Part shown: positions 1 to 8,260 of the stretch, one piece after another
Layout: each line of letters starts with the position of its first letter
Position numbering within the stretch: the stretch's first letter is position 1
Origin: Hydrogenothermus marinus
GTDB taxonomy: Bacteria > Aquificota > Aquificia > Aquificales > Hydrogenothermaceae
Length of the DNA stretch: 64,000 nt
Reading direction: 5' to 3'
Assembly: GCF_003688665.1 (NCBI RefSeq)
Contig: NZ_REFO01000010.1
Location: 372,001-436,000 of the forward strand
Made by a program: the position numbers and the translations under genes
Notes under the pieces: model-generated
What the model was told of the DNA's origin: nothing
Database searches by the model: none
Seen by the model: the letters and a program-made list of their open reading frames with translations, nothing else

Positions 1-746
1 AAACTATATCAGCCTTAAAAGGTATCTCTTTTGAAGTTTATCCAAATGAGATAGTTGCTTTAGTTGGTGAATCAGGAAGTGGTAAAAGTGTAAGTTGTTA
101 TTCAATCTTAAAACTTCTTCCAAGGTATGCAAAGGTAGAAGGAAAAATATCTTTAAATACTAAAAGATATAATATAGATAACCTTTTAAATCTAAATAAT
201 GAAGATATAAGAAAGATTAGAGGCTATGATATTTCTTTAATTTTTCAAGAACCATCTTCAGTATTAAATCCTTTATTAACTATAAGAGAGCAGATAGTAG
301 AAACTATTTTAGCCCATAGAAATGTTTCTAAAGAAGAAGCTACAGAAATAGCATTAAGAGCTCTAAGAGATGTACATATTCCAGAAGAAGAAAAAAGATT
401 TTATCAATATCCCCATGAACTTTCAGGTGGATTAAAACAAAGAGTAGCTATAGCCATAGCCACAGTTAATGAGCCTTCTGTTATTCTTGCTGATGAGCCG
501 ACTACCGCATTAGATGTAACAGTTGCTTCAAAAATTTTAGATTTATTTAAAAAACAAAAAGAAAAAGATAGAGGAGTACTTCTTATTACTCACGATTTTG
601 GAGTAGTAGCAGAAGTAGCAGATTATGTTTATGTAATAAAAGATGGAGAAATTTTAGAACATAATAATGTTTATGAAATTTTTGAAAATCCAAAGCATCC
701 ATATACAATAAAACTTCTAGAGTCAAGACCTATTTTTTTGAGATAG
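1..746 (+). CDS. Peptide/nickel-type ABC transporter ATP-binding protein, 5' partial
   Basis: The gene runs in from the left window edge; the reading frame begins at base 3 and stops with TAG at 744-746. The visible part has a Walker A motif GESGSGKS (bases 66-89), a Q-loop FQEP, an ABC signature LSGGLKQR, Walker B ILADEPTTALD and the switch ITHDFGVV. The HPYT segment near the C-terminus is typical of OppD/DppD ATPases, which power import of oligopeptides, dipeptides or nickel from the cytoplasmic face. The true start and the permease genes lie outside the window, so the substrate cannot be told. Its last 17 bases overlap the 3' end of the convergent rhodanese gene. Confidence 0.9.
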   Translation, partial: TISALKGISFEVYPNEIVALVGESGSGKSVSCYSILKLLPRYAKVEGKISLNTKRYNIDNLLNLNNEDIRKIRGYDISLIFQEPSSVLNPLLTIREQIVETILAHRNVSKEEATEIALRALRDVHIPEEEKRFYQYPHELSGGLKQRVAIAIATVNEPSVILADEPTTALDVTVASKILDLFKKQKEKDRGVLLITHDFGVVAEVADYVYVIKDGEILEHNNVYEIFENPKHPYTIKLLESRPIFLR

Positions 747-1131
747 GAAGTCCTTCTTTTTTCCATTCTATAATTCCACCATTTATATTATAAACTTTAT
801 AGCCTAGGGAAGATAATAATCTTGAGGCAGAAATACTTCTATTACCACTCCTACAATAAACAAGAATTTTTTTATTTTTCGGAATTTTATCTACTTTTTT
901 AGGAAGCTCATAAAGAGGAATTAAATGAGATTTTGGGATTTTACCATCAGTTTTAACTTCAGCAGGAGTTCTAACATCTAATATATAGATATCTTTTTCT
1001 TTTTTAATCATTTGATAAGCTTCTTTTGGATCTACTTTTTCAAAGTTTGCAAGTATAATTCCTTTTTTGTATAAAAAGAATAAAACTAATCCAGCAATTA
1101 AAACTACAAAAATTATATTAGACCAGTTCAT
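730..1131 (-). CDS. Membrane-anchored rhodanese-domain protein
   Basis: The protein has one N-terminal membrane helix (about residues 6-23) followed by a single rhodanese fold with LDVRTPAE and the active-site loop CRSGNRS. The Cys should carry a persulfide, so sulfur transfer or polysulfide handling is likely; the fold probably faces the periplasm if the helix acts as an uncleaved signal. I place the start at the ATG at 1131, since GAGG lies five bases upstream; a GTG at 1137 in the same frame would leave no spacing for that site. The length (133 residues) suits a one-domain rhodanese. It overlaps the convergent ABC ATPase by 17 bases. The physiological sulfur donor is unknown. Confidence 0.88.
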   Translation of the reverse strand: MNWSNIIFVVLIAGLVLFFLYKKGIILANFEKVDPKEAYQMIKKEKDIYILDVRTPAEVKTDGKIPKSHLIPLYELPKKVDKIPKNKKILVYCRSGNRSISASRLLSSLGYKVYNINGGIIEWKKEGLPISKK

Positions 1132-1515
1132 TTTCACCTCAATCTTTTAAAATGTAATTAAGAATAATTTATCATATAAAAAATTTCTTTGTTTTTCATC
1201 TCTATACATATCTGTTTTTATTATGTAGTTTAGAATATAATGTCTATTATATTTCATAAATTTTAAGATTTTATATTTTTTTATGACTTTCATCTTAACT
1301 TAATAATTAAAAGTCAGGAAAATAAAATGGAAATAGGTTCATTAAGTGTTTTATTTATAGAGAAAAGAAATAGTTTTTATAATACTTAATAAAAAGCATG
1401 TACCATCTTAATTCAGTTAGTATACAGTTAATCTTGTTTTTACTTCTTAAATTTCTGTAATAGGGAAATTTGATTTAATATCTAAATAAAAAAAAGTGTA
1501 GATATCTACTCTTTA
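1132..1515. other. Intergenic region, no gene seen
   Basis: About 380 bases of very AT-rich sequence between the rhodanese gene and the frameshifted cytochrome gene, both on the minus strand. No frame gives a convincing protein. It should hold the rhodanese promoter, but I cannot fix -35 and -10 boxes with confidence. The only structured element is a weak hairpin near 1495-1512. Confidence 0.6.
1495..1512 (-). terminator. Weak hairpin, possible terminator of the cytochrome gene
   Basis: On the minus strand, just after the stop codon of the cytochrome reading frame, the palindrome GTAGATATCTAC is followed within a few bases by a run of T (1487-1495 read in reverse). The stem is short and AT-rich, so it is a weak candidate. 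Confidence 0.4.
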
Positions 1516-2281
1516 CTAATCTTGATGCCAAGCATTTCCTTCTCTTGGTTTCATAATCCACATCTGATATAAAGATATTAGTATCATAATTACAGATGCA
1601 GTAAAGTATCCAAAACCTCCGATTATCACAAACCATGCAAAATCTGGCCAATATTTTGTAAGCCACCAAGCACTAATATCTATAAACTGGAATGCAAATG
1701 GTGTAAAGATTAAAATAGATTTTACTATCTTGTTTATACCTATTGAAAATGAAAACACAAAACCAAGAAGCATGAAAATAAAAGCCATTCCAAATAAATG
1801 AATATGCGAAACTCGTGTTAATTGCTCTATTGTAGCACCAGTATCAACCTTTGCCAGTTCTTTAATGACTTCTTTCTTTGTTAAATCAGGTATAGATGGA
1901 ATTACTCCATGACATTTAGCACAATTTTTTTCAACAATTGGTTTTACAACATTTTTCCATTCTTTATCTGGAGCACCTTTTCTAACCCATTCTATTAATT
2001 TTGCTCTATCTTCAGGAGAAGCATACTGTTTCATAGAACCATTTAATGCTTTTTCAAGTTTTTGAACCTGTTCTATTTCCATAATAACTATATGCAATAT
2101 CTTCTATTGAAATACCAAATTTACCATCTGCCATACCATGAGTTAATAAAATCTGTAGCCCTGCTATTGCAAGGCCAATACTTATAACAATTAAATATCC
2201 AGTAAATAAAACTTTTACAGGTAAAGAAAGTTTTGTAAGATTTAGCCAAGAATTAATATTTTTTAATTCATTATTATTCAC
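1516..2281 (-). pseudogene. Membrane-bound c-type cytochrome, split by a one-base frameshift
   Basis: Two overlapping minus-strand frames form one broken gene. The 5' part (from the GTG at 2281, with GGAG eight bases upstream) encodes a soluble N-terminus, a membrane helix and the segment GKFGISIEDIAYSYYGNR, then hits a stop at 2054. The second frame picks up at the same place with LEKALNGSMKQYA, carries one haem c motif (CAKCH) and three or four more membrane helices. Removing one T from the run of five at 2059-2063 restores a single protein of about 254 residues. That could be a real inactivation or a homopolymer error in the assembly. A membrane cytochrome beside hydrogenase genes suggests an electron-transfer role, but I do not recognise a named family. 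Confidence 0.72.
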
Positions 2282-2337
2282 CTTTAAAACTCCTTTTCAT
2301 ATTTAATTATATATTATATATTTAATTATATAATAAA

Positions 2338-2357
2338 ATGAATAATTACTCATTCAT
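2338..2357. promoter_or_regulatory. Possible TetR-type operator upstream of the cytochrome gene
   Basis: ATGAAT and ATTCAT form a perfect inverted repeat separated by eight bases, about 57 bases upstream of the GTG start. Read on the minus strand it is TGAATGA, seven bases, TTCAT, the same arrangement as the second site before the hydrogenase operon (16151-16170). A TATAAA on the minus strand at 2361-2366 would put it at the transcription start. Confidence 0.45.
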
Positions 2358-2395
2358 AAATTTATAGTTTAATTTTTAAAATTGAAAACAAAGAA

Positions 2396-4657
2396 TCATA
2401 AGTTAATCTTTAGTAAATAAGCAATCTGTCCTAATGCTAATCCTCCATCATTAGGTGGCACTTTCTTATGAATAAGAACTGGTATTTTTTCTTTTTCAGC
2501 AAGTTGAATAATTTTTTCTGTTAAATATTTATTTTGAAATACTCCACCTGTTAAGCCTAATTTAAGGTCGGAACCTTTATACTTATAGATCTGAATAACA
2601 ATATTAGCTAAGGTATTTATAAATCTACTTACCTTTGTTTTTAAATCAGATTTATCTTTAATCATAGCTTCTATAATAGGTCTCCAATCTATAATATCTT
2701 CATATATATCGACTGGATAATAATCTTTAATTGTCCAATCATAATAGTTCTCCATTATCATCCCAGATTGTCCTTCATAAGATAATTTTTGTCTTATGTC
2801 TAATAAAGATGAAACTGCATCAAAAAGCCTTCCTATAGATGAAGATTTAGGAGAGTTTATATTTTTCCCCCAAGCAGTATAAAGTAGATTTAACTCTTTT
2901 TCTGAAAAGTTTCTTAAAGTTGGGATACAATTAATATTATCGAAATTTTTTCCATACATATCAAAGAGTAAAGATAAAGCTACTCTTCTTGGTTCTTTTA
3001 CGGCTTTTTCTCCTCCAAGAAGTTTAAAATATTTTAAATGAGATACTCTTTGATAATTGTTATAATCAGCAATTAAGAATTCTCCCCCCCAAAGATTGTT
3101 ATCGTCTCCATAGCCTGTACCATCCCAACAAACAGCAAATAATTTTTCATCTTTTAACTGATTTTCTACCATTAAAGAAAGAGCATGTGTATAATGATGC
3201 TGTAATTTGATTAAAGGTATATTATTCTTATTGGAAAAATTTTCAGCCCATTGAGTTGAATAATATCTAGGATGTAAATCTGAAACTATTATTTCAGGTT
3301 TGAAATCATAAAGATTAAAAAAGGAAAATATTACTTCTTCAAAATTTTTTTGAGAATCAAGAGTCTCAAGATCACCTATATGTTGACTTAAAAAAGCTTT
3401 ATCTTCAAAAGCTATACATATTGTGTTTTTCTGATGTCCTCCAACTGCTAAAACTTTTTTTTGTAGTTTAAAAGGTAATTTTATAGGAAGTGGTGCATAT
3501 CCTCTAGAGCGTCTAATAAAAGATATATTTTCGTTTATAATTCTGATAACGCTATCATCTACTCTATTTTTTATACTTCTGTTATGAGTAAGTATATAAT
3601 CAGTAAAAATAGATAGTTTTTTAAATGCCTCTTCATTATCTTTTACAATAGGTTCGTCTGATAAGTTTGCAGAAGTCATTACTAAAGGTTTTTCAAATTC
3701 ATTCAAAAGTAAATAATGGAGAGGTGAGTAAGGTAAAAATACTCCAATTCTATCTAAATATGGTGCTACTTCTTCTCCTAAATCTGTATTAATTTTTTTC
3801 TTTACAATTACTATTGGTTTTTCTGGTGATAATATTATGGCTTCTTCAAGTTTGGTAATATTTGCATATTTTTTTATTTGATTTATATCTTTAAACATTA
3901 TAGCAAAAGGTTTTTCTCCTCTTTTCTTCCTTTGTCTAAGAGTTTGTAAAGAATTATTATTAGTAGCATCACATACAAGATGAAATCCACCAATACCTTT
4001 TATTGCTAAAATTTTCCCTTTTTTTAAAAAGTTCACTGTTTTTCGTAAAGCTTCTTCTTTTTCTGCTATAAATACTTTATCTGCAGTATATAGAGTTATA
4101 TAAGGTCCACAATCTGGACAAGCATTTGGTTGAGCATGAAATCTTCTATCTGTTGGATTTTCATACTCTTTTTTACATTTTGGACACATTTTAAAAGATT
4201 TCATAGTGGTATTTGGTCTATCATAAGGAAGTTTTTCTATAATAGAGAATCTTGGACCACAATTTGTACAATTTATAAAAGGATATCTATATCTTCTATT
4301 ATTTGGATCCATTAGTTCTTTTAAACATTCATCACAAGTTGAAATATCAGGAAGAATAAATACTTCCTTTTTTCCTTTTTCTTCTGATTTTTTTATTTCA
4401 AACTTTGTAAAATTTGTTATAGGGAGTTCTTCAATTTCTTGAGAAAATATATGAGCTAAAGGAGGTTTTTCTTTATATATAGATATTAAAAACTGATTTA
4501 TATTTTCTTCTTTTCCTTCAACCTCTATTATTACACCTTCTGTACTATTTATTACATATCCTTTTAAGCCATATTTTATGGCTAAATTGTAAATAAAAGG
4601 CCTAAATCCTACTCCTTGAACTGCTCCTGTAAAATTAATTTTTAAATGTTTTTTCAT
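2396..4657 (-). CDS. hypF: Carbamoyltransferase HypF (NiFe hydrogenase maturation)
   Basis: HypF turns carbamoyl phosphate and ATP into carbamoyl-adenylate and passes the carbamoyl group to HypE, which makes the cyanide ligands of the NiFe site. All parts are present: an acylphosphatase domain with VQGVGFRP (residues 13-20), two zinc fingers with Cys at 108, 111, 130, 133, 158, 161, 180 and 183, a YrdC-like domain (KRGEKPFAIMF, TSANLSDEPI), and a Kae1-like domain with HHYTHA, CWDGTGYG, GGVFQN and NDGGLALGQ. I chose the ATG at 4657; an in-frame TTG at 4669 would add four residues and overlap cbiO. The gene is the last of the long hydrogenase run and follows cbiO by about two bases, so translational coupling is likely. 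Confidence 0.97.
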   Translation of the reverse strand: MKKHLKINFTGAVQGVGFRPFIYNLAIKYGLKGYVINSTEGVIIEVEGKEENINQFLISIYKEKPPLAHIFSQEIEELPITNFTKFEIKKSEEKGKKEVFILPDISTCDECLKELMDPNNRRYRYPFINCTNCGPRFSIIEKLPYDRPNTTMKSFKMCPKCKKEYENPTDRRFHAQPNACPDCGPYITLYTADKVFIAEKEEALRKTVNFLKKGKILAIKGIGGFHLVCDATNNNSLQTLRQRKKRGEKPFAIMFKDINQIKKYANITKLEEAIILSPEKPIVIVKKKINTDLGEEVAPYLDRIGVFLPYSPLHYLLLNEFEKPLVMTSANLSDEPIVKDNEEAFKKLSIFTDYILTHNRSIKNRVDDSVIRIINENISFIRRSRGYAPLPIKLPFKLQKKVLAVGGHQKNTICIAFEDKAFLSQHIGDLETLDSQKNFEEVIFSFFNLYDFKPEIIVSDLHPRYYSTQWAENFSNKNNIPLIKLQHHYTHALSLMVENQLKDEKLFAVCWDGTGYGDDNNLWGGEFLIADYNNYQRVSHLKYFKLLGGEKAVKEPRRVALSLLFDMYGKNFDNINCIPTLRNFSEKELNLLYTAWGKNINSPKSSSIGRLFDAVSSLLDIRQKLSYEGQSGMIMENYYDWTIKDYYPVDIYEDIIDWRPIIEAMIKDKSDLKTKVSRFINTLANIVIQIYKYKGSDLKLGLTGGVFQNKYLTEKIIQLAEKEKIPVLIHKKVPPNDGGLALGQIAYLLKINL

Positions 4658-4659
4658 TT

Positions 4660-5433
4660 TCAATACCAATCATGCCAGTGAAAATCATTGCGATATTTAT
4701 GTTTATGAACTAAATTCGCTTTTTTTAATATTTCATATTCATTTTTAAGTTCTTTTAAACTACCATCAAATATAAGATTATGCGATGTGTCTAAAACTAA
4801 AGCCCGTGAAGCAAATTCTGGGGCTATAGATAAATTATGTGTGCTTATGATAAGTGTTATATCTAATTCATAAAGTAAATCTATAAGCCATCCTGTAGAA
4901 CCTGGATCTAAGTTGGCTGTTGGCTCATCTAAAAGTAAAACCTCTGGATTTGGAGCTAAAATAGATGCAAGAGCCACTTTCTGTTTTTCTCCTCCACTTA
5001 GTTTTAATGGTGATCTATCTAAGAGATGTTCTATCTGACAAAGTTTAGCAACTTCATATACTTTATCTTTTATATTTTTATAATCTCTTTCCTGAAGTCC
5101 AAAAGCAATTTCATCATATACAGTAGGATTAAAAATCATAGTATCTGGATTTTGAAATAAAATACCGATTTCAGTTCTTAACTGTTTAAGTACATCTTTA
5201 GATGTTTTTCTATTTATTATATTACCTTTGTAGATAAGCTCTCCTTTATGTGGGAAGTATAAAGCCGCCAAAATTCTAAGTAATGTAGTTTTTCCACTAC
5301 CATTAGCTCCAAGTAATACTAATCTTTCTCCTTTTTTTACTGAAAAAGATATATTATTTAAAGCTATTGAATTTTCAAAATAATAAGTTAAGTTATTGCA
5401 TTTTATCAAAAAATCCTCTTGATTTAAGGGCAA
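4660..5433 (-). CDS. cbiO: ECF nickel/cobalt transporter ATPase CbiO
   Basis: The protein is an energy-coupling-factor ATPase with Walker A GANGSGKTT, Q-loop FQNPD, signature LSGGEKQKVALA, Walker B VLLLDEPTANLD and switch His in ISTHNLS. It hydrolyses ATP at the cytoplasmic face to drive uptake of Ni(II) or Co(II) through CbiM and CbiQ. The start is uncertain: a TTG at 5433 lies six bases after AGGAGG, another TTG at 5409 follows AGAGGA, and an upstream ATG at 5451 has less support. All three overlap the end of cbiQ. Its place between hyp genes makes nickel the probable substrate. Confidence 0.94.
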   Translation of the reverse strand: MPLNQEDFLIKCNNLTYYFENSIALNNISFSVKKGERLVLLGANGSGKTTLLRILAALYFPHKGELIYKGNIINRKTSKDVLKQLRTEIGILFQNPDTMIFNPTVYDEIAFGLQERDYKNIKDKVYEVAKLCQIEHLLDRSPLKLSGGEKQKVALASILAPNPEVLLLDEPTANLDPGSTGWLIDLLYELDITLIISTHNLSIAPEFASRALVLDTSHNLIFDGSLKELKNEYEILKKANLVHKHKYRNDFHWHDWY

Positions 5434-5950
5434 GAGAAACCTCCTCTGCATTATGATTAGCTTTCTTAAAAAAATAAATAGTCATCATTCCTATAAATTC
5501 TCTTTTTTTTCTATCTTTTATAGGTTTTATTGTTCTACTTTTTAATGCAAATTGGAAATCTTTAAAAGTTTTTTTAAAGTTGTTTATCTGTAATAATGAA
5601 ACTGTTGTTAAAAAAGATAATGTTTTTGAGAAAGAAACAGCCTTTATAATATTTACTCGTTTTGAAAAAAGCAAACTCATGAATGTAATATCAAAAACTC
5701 TAAGATTGAATAATATAATAAAGTCCAAAGGATTTTCATTTTTTATTAATGAAAATATTATATATGATAAACTAACGAATCCATTAAAAACCCAAAGTAT
5801 AACAAGAGTTTTTATGAAAATTTCCCAAAAATTTTTATAAGCTAATACTCCTAATAAAATAAAAGCTATACTTAAAATATAAATATTTTGAAAATAAACT
5901 AATAAGAAAGCGGAAAAAAAATATATAAAGAATAAAATTTTTTCAATCAT
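5393..5950 (-). CDS. cbiQ: ECF nickel/cobalt transporter membrane protein CbiQ
   Basis: A hydrophobic protein of 185 residues with about four or five membrane helices and a C-terminal cytoplasmic stretch bearing SLALKSRGF, a form of the Ala-Arg-Gly signature by which T-components grip the ATPase. It is shorter than most CbiQ proteins (about 225-260 residues), mainly between the helices. It overlaps cbiO at its 3' end and the PDGLE-protein gene at its 5' end by eight bases, as expected for a coupled transporter operon. Together with CbiM and CbiO it should import nickel for the hydrogenases. Confidence 0.86.
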   Translation of the reverse strand: MIEKILFFIYFFSAFLLVYFQNIYILSIAFILLGVLAYKNFWEIFIKTLVILWVFNGFVSLSYIIFSLIKNENPLDFIILFNLRVFDITFMSLLFSKRVNIIKAVSFSKTLSFLTTVSLLQINNFKKTFKDFQFALKSRTIKPIKDRKKREFIGMMTIYFFKKANHNAEEVSLALKSRGFFDKMQ

Positions 5951-6227
5951 TCTTTTTTATATATCCAATCATATAAAATATTAAAAATATAATTCCTACT
6001 CCTATAATGGCACTTATATAATATCCTAAAATTGGATTTAATCCATTTAGATCATAATCAGGTATTGGTGCAGTGTAACTTATATGCTCTTGTATTCCTT
6101 TTGGAACGAAACCCAATATTTTCTTAAAGTAGCTTTCAGACCATTCACCCCAAGCTGGATAATCCGTTAAAAGGCCAAGGGGAACTAAAAAAATAAGTAT
6201 TAATAAAAATAACCAAATTCTTTTCAT
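5943..6227 (-). CDS. Small membrane subunit of the nickel transporter (PDGLE/CbiN-like)
   Basis: A 94-residue protein with an N-terminal helix (about residues 4-20) and a second helix near the C-terminus (about 68-88) around an extracytoplasmic loop containing PAWGEW and GFVPKGI. This layout matches the small CbiN/NikN-type or PDGLE-domain partner that accompanies CbiM. It overlaps cbiM by four bases and cbiQ by eight. The assignment rests on shape, the VPLGLL...AWGEW segment and position, as these proteins are poorly conserved in sequence. Confidence 0.75.
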   Translation of the reverse strand: MKRIWLFLLILIFLVPLGLLTDYPAWGEWSESYFKKILGFVPKGIQEHISYTAPIPDYDLNGLNPILGYYISAIIGVGIIFLIFYMIGYIKKND

Positions 6228-6892
6228 TGTGTAATCTCCTTTTCATTAAGAAGATATTCCTTTTTAACAATAAATTCATAGGCAATTTGCGTAAAAATAC
6301 CCTCTGCAACACCAAAAACAAGCATATGAGGAATTATCATTGCTGGAATAGAAATTTCTAAACCAAATGGAAAATAGATAGGTTTTCCATCAGAAGTATG
6401 TGCAAGATAAGGTTGTATTCCAAGAATAAATCCAATAAAAAGAGAGGCCATAACTAATGAAAACCAACCTGCTATAAAAGGAGCAAATTTTGAAAGTTTT
6501 GAATTTTTTAATAATTGAAATATCCAATATGAAGAAAATGAAGCTATACAACCCATAGCAAATGTATTTATACCATAAGTTGTAATTCCGCCATCTCCAA
6601 AAACTACAGCTTGAATAAATAAAACAAGACTCATACAAATAAAAGCTATCCAAGGACCAAAAACTATAGACAATAAAGCATCTCCTGTAGCATGACCGCT
6701 TGTTCCTCCAGGAAGAGGAATGTTAAACATCATAACTATAAAACTAAAAGCTGTTAATGATGCAAGTAAAGGTAAAGTTTTTTCATTGAGTATACTTTTT
6801 ATTTTTCTTAAACCTATTATCCAAAGCGGTATATCTATAGCGTATCCTATAGCACAAGTTGCCAATGATAGATAACCATCTGGAATATGCAT
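6224..6892 (-). CDS. cbiM: ECF nickel/cobalt transporter substrate-binding protein CbiM
   Basis: The S-component of the metal importer. The mature N-terminus MHIPDGYLS is the hallmark: the amino group and His2 bind the metal ion in CbiM/NikM proteins. The 222 residues form about seven membrane helices, with SFIVMMFNIPLPGGTSGH in the middle. It starts the transporter block, 16 bases downstream of hypA, and continues into the PDGLE gene by a four-base overlap. Nickel rather than cobalt is inferred from the hydrogenase context. Confidence 0.95.
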   Translation of the reverse strand: MHIPDGYLSLATCAIGYAIDIPLWIIGLRKIKSILNEKTLPLLASLTAFSFIVMMFNIPLPGGTSGHATGDALLSIVFGPWIAFICMSLVLFIQAVVFGDGGITTYGINTFAMGCIASFSSYWIFQLLKNSKLSKFAPFIAGWFSLVMASLFIGFILGIQPYLAHTSDGKPIYFPFGLEISIPAMIIPHMLVFGVAEGIFTQIAYEFIVKKEYLLNEKEITQ

Positions 6893-6907
6893 ATATACCT
6901 CCGAAAT

Positions 6908-7252
6908 TTATATTTCCATTTCTAAGCTCATTAGGTACATTTCTTCCCCATCTAAAATTTTCAAATTAAAACTATTACAAGAAGAACATATAAACCTATT
7001 ATCATCAATAACAAATTCTTTACCACAGTCTTCACATTTAGCAATAATATCTTGAATATTCATTTCAAGAATGGCATTTTCACAAATTGTTTTTTCTTTA
7101 AATGTATCAAATGCTATTTTTAATAAATGAGGCTCTATGCCTGACATCTTTCCAATTTTTACAACTACTTTTGAAACTGATTTTGCATTATTTTTTCTTG
7201 CATTTTCTTCTATTAAACTTAATAAACTTTGAACAACTGAAAATTCATGCAT
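6908..7252 (-). CDS. hypA: Hydrogenase nickel-insertion protein HypA
   Basis: HypA delivers nickel to the hydrogenase large-subunit precursor together with HypB. The N-terminal MHE with His2 is the nickel site, and a zinc-binding loop has Cys73, Cys76, Cys89 and Cys92. The length of 114 residues is normal. The gene begins directly after the hypE stop codon with no gap, which suggests translational coupling. Confidence 0.96.
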   Translation of the reverse strand: MHEFSVVQSLLSLIEENARKNNAKSVSKVVVKIGKMSGIEPHLLKIAFDTFKEKTICENAILEMNIQDIIAKCEDCGKEFVIDDNRFICSSCNSFNLKILDGEEMYLMSLEMEI

Positions 7253-8254
7253 TTAGCAAATCCTTGGTAGTAATTCTCCTGCAGGAGGTTCCATAATTCT
7301 TCTTGTACCATAAGAAGATTTTAAAATAACTTTCCCTTTATAATCTGATATTACTTTTCCTATTATTTGAGAATCCTTCCCAAGAGGACTTTTAAGCATA
7401 ATATCTAATGCTTTTTCTTCTTCTCCTTTAGGAACTACTAAAACTAATTTCCCTTCATTTGCGAGAGTATAAGCTTCTAAACCAAGAAGTTCACATAATC
7501 CTTGTACTTCATCTTTTATAGGTATTTTTTCTTCTTCAATTTCTATCCCAATTTTTGATTGATTAGCCCATTCATTTAGAACAGCAGATAATCCTCCACG
7601 AGTAGGGTCTCTCATTGCCTTTATCTTTACTCCAGAATTTATTAAATCCTTAACTAAAGGCCAAAGAGATGCACAATCTGAAGATATTTCACTTTCCATT
7701 TCTATATCTTCTCTTTGTGCCATAATACAAGCTCCATGATCTCCAATACTACCAGAAACTAAAATAATATCTCCTTCTTCCAAATTGCTCGCTGAAATAC
7801 CATCATATATAATCTCTCCAATTCCTGTTGTATTTATAAAAATTTTATCTACAGAACCTTTAGGAACAACTTTAGTATCTCCAGTAACTATTTTTACCTC
7901 TGTTTTTTTCATCTCTTCAGACATTGATTTAACAATTTTTTCTAAATCTTCAAATGGGAAACCTTCTTCTATTATGAAAGAACAGCTTAAAAATCTTGGC
8001 TTTGCACCCATCATTGCTATATCATTTACTGTCCCAGCTATTGATAATTTTCCTATATCTCCACCTTTAAAGAAAATTGGAGAGATAGTAAAAGAATCTG
8101 TCGTAAAAGCTATTTTGGAATTTGTATTTAAAACTGCTGCATCTTCCATTTTTTCTAAAATTGGATTAGAAAAGTATTTAAAAAATAAATTTTTTATAAG
8201 TTTTTGAGTCTCTTCTCCACCACCTCCATGAGATAAAAGTATACGATTTTCCAT
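7253..8254 (-). CDS. hypE: Carbamoyl dehydratase HypE
   Basis: HypE takes a carbamoyl group from HypF on its C-terminal Cys and dehydrates it with ATP to a thiocyanate, the source of the CN ligands. The protein has the PurM-like fold, GGGGEETQKLI near the N-terminus, the DPTRGGL segment and the essential tail PRIC with Cys as the last residue (333 residues). It follows hypD by six bases and abuts hypA. Confidence 0.97.
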   Translation of the reverse strand: MENRILLSHGGGGEETQKLIKNLFFKYFSNPILEKMEDAAVLNTNSKIAFTTDSFTISPIFFKGGDIGKLSIAGTVNDIAMMGAKPRFLSCSFIIEEGFPFEDLEKIVKSMSEEMKKTEVKIVTGDTKVVPKGSVDKIFINTTGIGEIIYDGISASNLEEGDIILVSGSIGDHGACIMAQREDIEMESEISSDCASLWPLVKDLINSGVKIKAMRDPTRGGLSAVLNEWANQSKIGIEIEEEKIPIKDEVQGLCELLGLEAYTLANEGKLVLVVPKGEEEKALDIMLKSPLGKDSQIIGKVISDYKGKVILKSSYGTRRIMEPPAGELLPRIC

Positions 8255-8260
8255 TGTTTT

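Noticed and set aside
1475-1669. A 64-residue minus-strand frame over the 3' end of the cytochrome gene
   Set aside because: Another frame of the same strand; the cytochrome frame has the better protein signal.
2054-2097. Programmed frameshifting in the cytochrome gene
   Set aside because: The needed shift is +1 at a plain run of A with no slow codon or stimulatory structure that I can see. A mutation or read error is simpler.
6893-7260. Nickel/cobalt or cobalamin riboswitch before cbiM
   Set aside because: Only 15 bases separate cbiM from hypA, too few for a riboswitch.
7785-8207. A 140-residue plus-strand frame opposite hypE
   Set aside because: Antisense shadow of a conserved gene, no ribosome-binding site and no protein-like motifs.
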